From contig JAGBVY010000104.1 of NCBI GenBank assembly GCA_017630115.1, positions 1 to 33,440 of the forward strand: DNA of 33,440 nucleotides. The letters are read 5' to 3'. A model generated the notes under the pieces. The model saw nothing but the letters and a program-made list of their open reading frames with translations, ran no database searches and was not told the origin of the DNA. Made by a program: the position numbers and the translations under genes. This DNA is from Tidjanibacter sp. (GTDB lineage: Bacteria; Bacteroidota; Bacteroidia; Bacteroidales; Rikenellaceae). The stretch's first letter is position 1, and every line of letters begins with the position of its first letter. Positions 29,010-33,440 of the stretch are shown piece after piece.

Positions 29010-29888
29010 ATGAAGAAACTAACCCTACTCTTAGCCCTCATCCTCACAACACTCGCACTCGCTGCCCAAGGCTTCAAGCGCAGCACCCTCACTGAGCCTA
29101 CCATTGCCTACCAATGGTATATGGCCGAGTTCAACTCCAATGCCCCCAAGGCCATTGGCGAGGGTGTGCCCCTCTTTGTGCCTGAGGGAGTTAGTCAGGT
29201 AGAGGTGCAGAAGTGGGCCGTTGTGAGCTACTTTGGCGAGGCTGTGAAGGGGTCGGTTGAGCCTACCCTTGTCATCGACGCTCGTTACGACGCCGAGGGC
29301 CGCCTTGTGAGCACCGAGGTGCAAGGCTCGGGCGAGCGTATGGTTGTAAAGTATAGCCCTGAGGGCGGTATTGTCCGCTGTGGCCTCTACAATGTGGCCG
29401 ATGGTAGCACTATAAAAGATATGACCCCCTTCTTCACTCGCACCAAGTCGATGGGCGAGGCTATGCAGGGTCACGACAAGGAGAACGAAACTTACTACTT
29501 CGACTACTCTGGACGTGGCGATAGGTGTAAGTTTGTGGGCACAGGCCCCAAGCAGGACGACTACAACATCGACTTTCTGCTCACCCGCAAGAGTGCATCG
29601 ACGCTTGGCTTCTCGCTCAGGTGTTTGGTGGTGTCGAAGGGCAGTCTGGTGATGAAATATGGCCTGTTCGGTTGGCGCAAAATTATGAAGATGCGCGGTG
29701 TGGAGAAGGCACAAAAGTGCTTCACCTACTACTGCGAAAGCCCCGAGAATTGCGATATGACGTCGCCCAATAGCTCGCGCAATATGACCCTCAATGAGGC
29801 CGGCTTCCCCTCTACCCGTAGCGCTGAGAGCCTCTTTGCCGACGGGTGGCAAAACGACGACTATTTCATTGAGTATGTCTTAAAATAG
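29010..29888 (+). CDS. Secreted protein of unknown function
   Basis: The 292-residue protein has a signal peptide (MKKLTLLLALILTTLALAAQ, cleavage near residue 20). The remainder has strands such as AVVSYFGEAVKGSVEPTL, a repeat-like VIDARYDAEGRLVSTEVQGSG and YSPEGGIVRC (the RYDAEGRL...YSPEGGI alternation looks like two turns of a YD/RHS-like beta-hairpin motif), and a C-terminal region with cysteines at CFTYYCESPENCDM. I do not recognise a domain. It is preceded by its own promoter box and followed by a tiny Pmp3-type gene 43 bp downstream. Confidence 0.6.
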   Translation: MKKLTLLLALILTTLALAAQGFKRSTLTEPTIAYQWYMAEFNSNAPKAIGEGVPLFVPEGVSQVEVQKWAVVSYFGEAVKGSVEPTLVIDARYDAEGRLVSTEVQGSGERMVVKYSPEGGIVRCGLYNVADGSTIKDMTPFFTRTKSMGEAMQGHDKENETYYFDYSGRGDRCKFVGTGPKQDDYNIDFLLTRKSASTLGFSLRCLVVSKGSLVMKYGLFGWRKIMKMRGVEKAQKCFTYYCESPENCDMTSPNSSRNMTLNEAGFPSTRSAESLFADGWQNDDYFIEYVLK

Positions 29889-29931
29889 AATAACTCACAC
29901 AACAGATTAACCATATAAAACACTGATTATT

Positions 29932-30084
29932 ATGACTGTTTGGCAAGTAATTTTAGCAATCATCTTTCCCCCTTTGGCCGTAATCAATAGGGGGTGCGGC
30001 TCGTTTCTTATCACACTTTTGCTTACTGCTGCGGGTTGGGTGCCCGGGGTGATTGCGGCGTTGGTCATACTCAACAAATCTTAG
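29932..30084 (+). CDS. Pmp3/YqaE family small membrane protein
   Basis: This 50-residue frame is too short for ordinary gene finders. It begins MTVWQVILAIIFPPLAVIN, has GCGSFLITLLLT next and ends TAAGWVPGVIAALVILNKS, matching the Pmp3/YqaE (UPF0057) pattern with two membrane helices and the FPP and GCG...GWVPG marks. These small proteins are often stress-induced and change membrane potential or stability. It lies 43 bp after the secreted-protein gene. A bidirectional terminator starts 3 bp after its stop. Confidence is high because the family sequence is very regular. Confidence 0.93.
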   Translation: MTVWQVILAIIFPPLAVINRGCGSFLITLLLTAAGWVPGVIAALVILNKS

Positions 30085-30086
30085 GC

Positions 30087-30124
30087 AAAAAAACTCGGGT
30101 ATTAAAAGATACCCGAGTTTTTTT
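30087..30124. terminator. Bidirectional terminator, GGGTAT core
   Basis: AAAAAAACTCGGGTAT (30087-30102) pairs with ATACCCGAGTTTTTTT (30109-30124) around the loop TAAAAG. It separates the Pmp3 gene (plus) from ansA (minus) and is the third instance of this core in the window. Confidence 0.88.
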
Positions 30125-30148
30125 GGTCTAACGTCTAACGTCTAACGA
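30125..30148. repeat. Dispersed GTCTAAC-type repeat, copy 4
   Basis: GGTCTAACGTCTAACGTC, then TAACGACT, directly after the terminator, in the same relation to a hairpin as copies 1 and 2. It stops a few bases before the ansA stop codon (30156). Confidence 0.75.
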
Positions 30149-30155
30149 CTCTCAA

Positions 30156-31178
30156 CTATCGGCCAAATTCGCCGCAGATGGATTTTTTCAGTAGTTTGGC
30201 TCGGCGCGAGGGGGTCTGCTCCATCGCCAAGACATACATCATCTTCGTGACGGCGGCCTCGGTGGTCATATCGTGGCCACTGATAACGCCCACCTTTTGG
30301 AGTGCCACACCAGTCTCGTAGATGTCCATATTGACCTCACCATTGCTACACTGGGTGACATTGACAATGCTCACGCCACGTCGTATAGCCTCCCTGAGTG
30401 CGCCAATAAACCACTCTTTTGTAGGGGCGTTGCCTGCGCCGTAGGTTTCGAGCACAACGCCCTTCACTCCGCTACTGAGCATTGAGCGGAAGATGCTCTC
30501 GGTGAGGCCGGGGAAAATCTTGATGATAGCCACATCCCTCTCCAAAGCGGTGCTAATACTGAAAGGTGCGCCAGTCTTGGGACGGTAGATGTAGGGTTCG
30601 TTGTACTGGATGCTCACGCCCACCTCTGCAAGAGGGGGGTAGTTGTTCGACGCAAAGGCGCTCAACTCCTCGGCACTCTGCTTGGTGGTGCGGTTGCCTC
30701 TGAAAAGACGATTCTGGAAGTAGAGGCTCACACCCGGCACACGAGGACGCCCCTTTGAGTCCTTGGCCGAGGCAAACTCAATGGCCGTAACGAGGTTTTC
30801 TCTGCCGTCGGTGCGAAGCACGCCGATAGGAATCTGGCTACCCGTAAATACCACAGGCTTGGCCAAGTTGTGGAGCATAAAACTCAGTGCGCTTGCACTA
30901 TACGACATCGTGTCGGTGCCGTGCAGCACAACAAAGCCGTCGAACTTGTTGTAGTTGGCCTCAATCTGCTCGGCCAATCGTATCCACAATTCGGGTGAGG
31001 CGTTCGACGAGTCGATAGGCTCAAAGGGGAGCACCTCGATGTTTACCTCTTGGCGACGCAACGAGGGTATCTCCTCGTGGATGTGGGTGAAGTCGAAGGG
31101 TACGAGTGCGCCACTCTCGGGGTCGGTGTGCATACCGATGGTGCCGCCTGTGTAAATGAGCAATACGGAACTTTTCAT
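30156..31178 (-). CDS. ansA: Type I L-asparaginase
   Basis: AnsA hydrolyses L-asparagine to aspartate and ammonia in the cytoplasm. The 340-residue protein shows the two catalytic threonine motifs: YTGGTIGM at residues 9-16 and HGTDTMSYSASALSF near 85-99, and the conserved VVFTGSQIP and YGAGNAP further on. The cytoplasmic type is supported by the lack of a signal peptide. It is the last gene of a dprA-tatD-ansA minus-strand group, 46 bp after tatD. Confidence 0.95.
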   Translation of the reverse strand: MKSSVLLIYTGGTIGMHTDPESGALVPFDFTHIHEEIPSLRRQEVNIEVLPFEPIDSSNASPELWIRLAEQIEANYNKFDGFVVLHGTDTMSYSASALSFMLHNLAKPVVFTGSQIPIGVLRTDGRENLVTAIEFASAKDSKGRPRVPGVSLYFQNRLFRGNRTTKQSAEELSAFASNNYPPLAEVGVSIQYNEPYIYRPKTGAPFSISTALERDVAIIKIFPGLTESIFRSMLSSGVKGVVLETYGAGNAPTKEWFIGALREAIRRGVSIVNVTQCSNGEVNMDIYETGVALQKVGVISGHDMTTEAAVTKMMYVLAMEQTPSRRAKLLKKSICGEFGR

Positions 31179-31224
31179 ATCTCGGGGTAGTGTTAGTTTT
31201 TTAGGCCAAATGGTTTGTATGTGA

Positions 31225-32049
31225 TTAGTTTAGTCCGAAGAGTTGGCGGGCATTGTTGGTTGTGACCTCGGCCACCTCCTCAGGGCTACACCCTTTCAGT
31301 AGGGCAATCTGCTCACAAATATACACCAAATTTTTGGGTTCGTTGCGTTTGCCCCTAAAAGGTACGGGCGAAAGGTAGGGAGAGTCGGTCTCCACAACCA
31401 TTGCCGAGAGCGGAATCTGGGGTATGCTCTCCAACAGGGGGCTCTTCTTGTAGGTCGAAACTCCGCCTATGCCGACCAGAAAACCGCCAAGTTGGGCTAT
31501 TCGCTCGTAGGTGTCGGCACTCTCGCCAAAGGCGTGGAGTATGCCTCGGGCCTTGCCCTTATACTCCTCCAATATGGCAAGCATCTCTGCCCACGCCGAG
31601 CGAGTGTGGACAACGAGCGGAAGGTTGTAGTCAATCGCGAGCTCCACCTGACGGCGGAAACACTCCTCCTGCTCGGCCCTGAAATCGCTACTCCAATAGA
31701 GGTCTAAGCCCACCTCGCCCACGCCATAGAAGCGCTCCACAGGTCGTTCGGCCGAGCCAACGGGGGCATCGCACCCTCCGCCATTGCAGTTGGCCAGCAA
31801 CCTCTCCACCTCGGCCAACTCTTCGCGCCAATGGGGGTTGTCGTTTACAGATGTGGGGTGCAGACCAATGAGCGAGTAGCAGTCGTGGCGCTGGCGCGTG
31901 AGGGCAAACTGTGCTTGGTTGGTCTGGCTATCTATGGCAGGGAAGATGAAGGCCTCCACGCCCGCCTCGTGGGCACGCTCGAAGACTTCGCCTCTGTCGA
32001 GGTCGAACTCCTCGCCATAGATGTGGGTATGTGTGTCTATCAATCTCAT
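31225..32049 (-). CDS. tatD: TatD-family metal-dependent DNase
   Basis: The 274-residue protein belongs to the TatD group of metal-dependent hydrolases: DTHTHIYGEEFD at the start (His7 and His9 for metal), GEVGLDLYW (Glu), PLVVHTRSAW (His), GILHAFGES (His) and VVETDSPYLSP (Asp) form the site. TatD proteins act as 3'-5' DNases in DNA repair and turnover. An insert of about 18 residues (CNGGGCDAPVGSAERPV near residue 92) between the first two metal motifs is unlike most members. It lies 24 bp after dprA and 46 bp before ansA. Confidence 0.93.
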   Translation of the reverse strand: MRLIDTHTHIYGEEFDLDRGEVFERAHEAGVEAFIFPAIDSQTNQAQFALTRQRHDCYSLIGLHPTSVNDNPHWREELAEVERLLANCNGGGCDAPVGSAERPVERFYGVGEVGLDLYWSSDFRAEQEECFRRQVELAIDYNLPLVVHTRSAWAEMLAILEEYKGKARGILHAFGESADTYERIAQLGGFLVGIGGVSTYKKSPLLESIPQIPLSAMVVETDSPYLSPVPFRGKRNEPKNLVYICEQIALLKGCSPEEVAEVTTNNARQLFGLN

Positions 32050-32073
32050 TGTCTGTATGATTTGTTGAGTGGG

Positions 32074-33192
32074 CTACAATAGTCGCTCACATTTGCGCCC
32101 GGGCAGTACCCTGACGGCGTCGCACAACTCCAACCCCGTAAGCAGAGCCACCACCTTGGCAGGGGCAAAGCCTGTGCGGGCCACCAGCACCTCATACTCA
32201 GCCACCTCGCCCACACTCATAGCCTCCAAAAGCGCCCTCTCGTCGGGTTGGATGTTGAGCGTCTCGGTGGGATGGGTGGTGGGTGCAAGGGTACTCTCCT
32301 CGTTGTGGCTCACATCCCAGCCCAACTCGTAGATGATGTCGCCACCCGAGCATACCATCGAGGCTTTATTTTGTTTGATGAGTAGGTTGGAGCCGAAAGA
32401 GTTTTTGTCGAAGGCGCGCGCAGGCACAGCCATAAGTATGCGTCCGTAGCTCAGGGCACACTCGGCAGTTATGAGCGAGCCTCCCTCGTAGGGCGACTCC
32501 ACAACCACCGTACCCGAGGCAAGGCCGGCAATGATGCGGTTGCGTGCGGGGTAGAACTTGCCAGTATTTTTGTGCTGCGACGACACCTCGGTCACTATCG
32601 CTCCTCCCTCGGCTATGATGCGCTCGGCAAGCGAGGCGTTGGCCGCAGGAGTCACCTCGGGCAGGGCACTGGCAATCACTGCCACCGTTGTTGCCCCCAC
32701 TTCGAGGGCCGCACGATGGGCGCTTTCGTCGTTGCCAAAGGCAAGACCGCTGACTATGGAGATGTCGGCAACCTTGTCGTGGAGCTGCTCAATGAGCCTC
32801 TGCCCCACCTGCTGGCCGTAGTTGGTTATGGTACGAGTTCCCACAAAAGCCACCGATGGTTTCATAAGTGCCGCAAGGTTGCCCTGCACAAAGAGAACGT
32901 GCGGACGGTCGGCACACTCCCTCAGTAGGGGCGGATAGACGGAGTCGGTGGCAGCTATGGCATAGATGTGGTGCTTCTGACAATAGTTGAGTTCCTTCTC
33001 GGCGGCCCCAAAGCCCACGCGGGCGCGGATGTCGCCAATGACGCTCTGACGCACAATGCCCCCTTGGGTGCGTAGCTGCTCCTCGGAGGAGGCGAAGATA
33101 GCCTCAGCCGACCCGAATGTGTCTATTAGGTGGGCAATGGTTTTGTTGCCCAGTGCGGGGGTGTAGAGCAGTGCGAGGTCGGCGAGTGTCAT
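32074..33192 (-). CDS. dprA: DNA-processing protein DprA
   Basis: DprA binds incoming single-stranded DNA during transformation and loads RecA. The 372-residue protein has the Rossmann-like DprA domain with SVAFVGTRTITNYGQQVG near 110-127, SIVSGLAFGNDESAH (where most members read SGLARGID or SGLAYGID, so two positions differ), the VVESPYEGGSLITAE segment and a C-terminal winged-helix-like domain from about 300. An N-terminal helix-hairpin-helix-like region (LIDTFGSAEAIF) is also present. It is first of the dprA-tatD-ansA group. The DNA-uptake machinery itself is not in the window. Confidence 0.95.
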   Translation of the reverse strand: MTLADLALLYTPALGNKTIAHLIDTFGSAEAIFASSEEQLRTQGGIVRQSVIGDIRARVGFGAAEKELNYCQKHHIYAIAATDSVYPPLLRECADRPHVLFVQGNLAALMKPSVAFVGTRTITNYGQQVGQRLIEQLHDKVADISIVSGLAFGNDESAHRAALEVGATTVAVIASALPEVTPAANASLAERIIAEGGAIVTEVSSQHKNTGKFYPARNRIIAGLASGTVVVESPYEGGSLITAECALSYGRILMAVPARAFDKNSFGSNLLIKQNKASMVCSGGDIIYELGWDVSHNEESTLAPTTHPTETLNIQPDERALLEAMSVGEVAEYEVLVARTGFAPAKVVALLTGLELCDAVRVLPGRKCERLL

Positions 33193-33255
33193 AGTCGCAG
33201 GAGGGGTGAAAAGTCTTTGTAAATATCAAAATCAGAGGTAAAATTACACAAAAAA

Positions 33256-33286
33256 TTTGGAGTTTGCGAGAAAATAGTTACTTTTG
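33256..33286 (+). promoter_or_regulatory. Promoter of tRNA-Cys
   Basis: TTTG (33256-33259) and TACTTTTG (33279-33286) are separated by exactly 19 bp, a full match to the Bacteroidota consensus. Transcription would start near 33293, giving a leader of roughly 65 nt before the tRNA. The rest of this 167-bp spacer shows no gene. Confidence 0.75.
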
Positions 33287-33359
33287 TGCTCCGAAAGCAA
33301 CCCACTTGGCGACGGTTTTTGAACTGTTTTGGGTGTAAGTTGCTGGAAGATAAATAGTT

Positions 33360-33430
33360 GGTGCGATGGCCGAGTGGCTAGGCAAAGGTCTGCAAAACCT
33401 TCTACAGCGGTTCGATTCCGCTTCGCACCT
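33360..33430 (+). tRNA. tRNA-Cys (GCA)
   Basis: The acceptor stem GGTGCGA (33360-33366) pairs with TCGCACC (33423-33429). The D arm has GCC/GGC, the anticodon stem AAGGT/ACCTT closes a loop with GCA at 33392-33394, and the T arm GCGG/CCGC encloses TTCGATT. The discriminator base is T (U73), which is expected for tRNA-Cys. No CCA is encoded. Length 71 nt. Confidence 0.95.
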
Positions 33431-33440
33431 CAAAAACAAG

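Overview
The window is a chromosomal, mostly housekeeping segment of a member of the Bacteroidota, most likely order Bacteroidales and possibly an Alistipes/Rikenellaceae relative (the family is an inference from GC-rich codon use and repeat style). The phylum call rests on the TAnnTTTG type of -7 promoter box in front of several genes, weak Shine-Dalgarno use, the DUF4271-hemD-rnpA-yidD gene order, secreted SPOR and TlpA proteins, and LolE/Lnt lipoprotein handling.

Layout. (a) 1-2054: minus-strand operon pyrH, a TlpA-like thioredoxin and frr, closed by a terminator. (b) 2071-5456: dxs and a secreted FlgT_N-like protein on plus. (c) 5449-6935: the one clearly accessory stretch, with a 237-bp MITE-like element that has inverted ends and 5-bp flanking repeats, a TIR-domain gene whose C-terminus is a DUF1566/Lcl-type C-type-lectin-like domain, its terminator, and a 9-nt-pitch repeat array. 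(d) 6920-9251 minus: LolE-type permease, small lipoprotein, SPOR protein. (e) 9338-11515 plus: short-chain dehydrogenase, YugP protease, PAP2 phosphatase. (f) 11686-19820 minus: a train of ten genes (LysE exporter, cmk, ispH, membrane protein, ctpA, histidine kinase, DUF4271, hemD, rnpA, yidD), with a terminator after hemD. (g) 19821-20362: a 542-bp spacer filled with 7-nt and 9-nt repeat arrays. (h) 20363-23333 plus: lnt and folC. (i) A polyprenol-phosphate-sugar synthase-like glycosyltransferase (minus) diverging from a COG2509 flavoprotein, a second glycosyltransferase, a Stealth phosphotransferase and rsmG. (j) rpmH (minus), an unknown secreted protein and a Pmp3/YqaE peptide, then dprA-tatD-ansA (minus), and tRNA-Cys with its own promoter at the right end.

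Themes: isoprenoid supply (dxs, ispH), envelope lipoproteins and surface glycans (lolE, lnt, two glycosyltransferases, Stealth), nucleotide and translation housekeeping (pyrH, cmk, frr, rsmG, rpmH, rnpA, tRNA-Cys).

The most unusual signals are the TIR-Lcl fusion next to the MITE-like element, and two families of dispersed intergenic repeats in which the unit sequence changes along the array while the pitch stays fixed at exactly 7 nt or exactly 9 nt. One 7-nt repeat (GTCTAAC type) recurs five times, three of them directly after strong terminator hairpins. No integrase, transposase gene, reverse transcriptase, CRISPR array or rRNA is visible.
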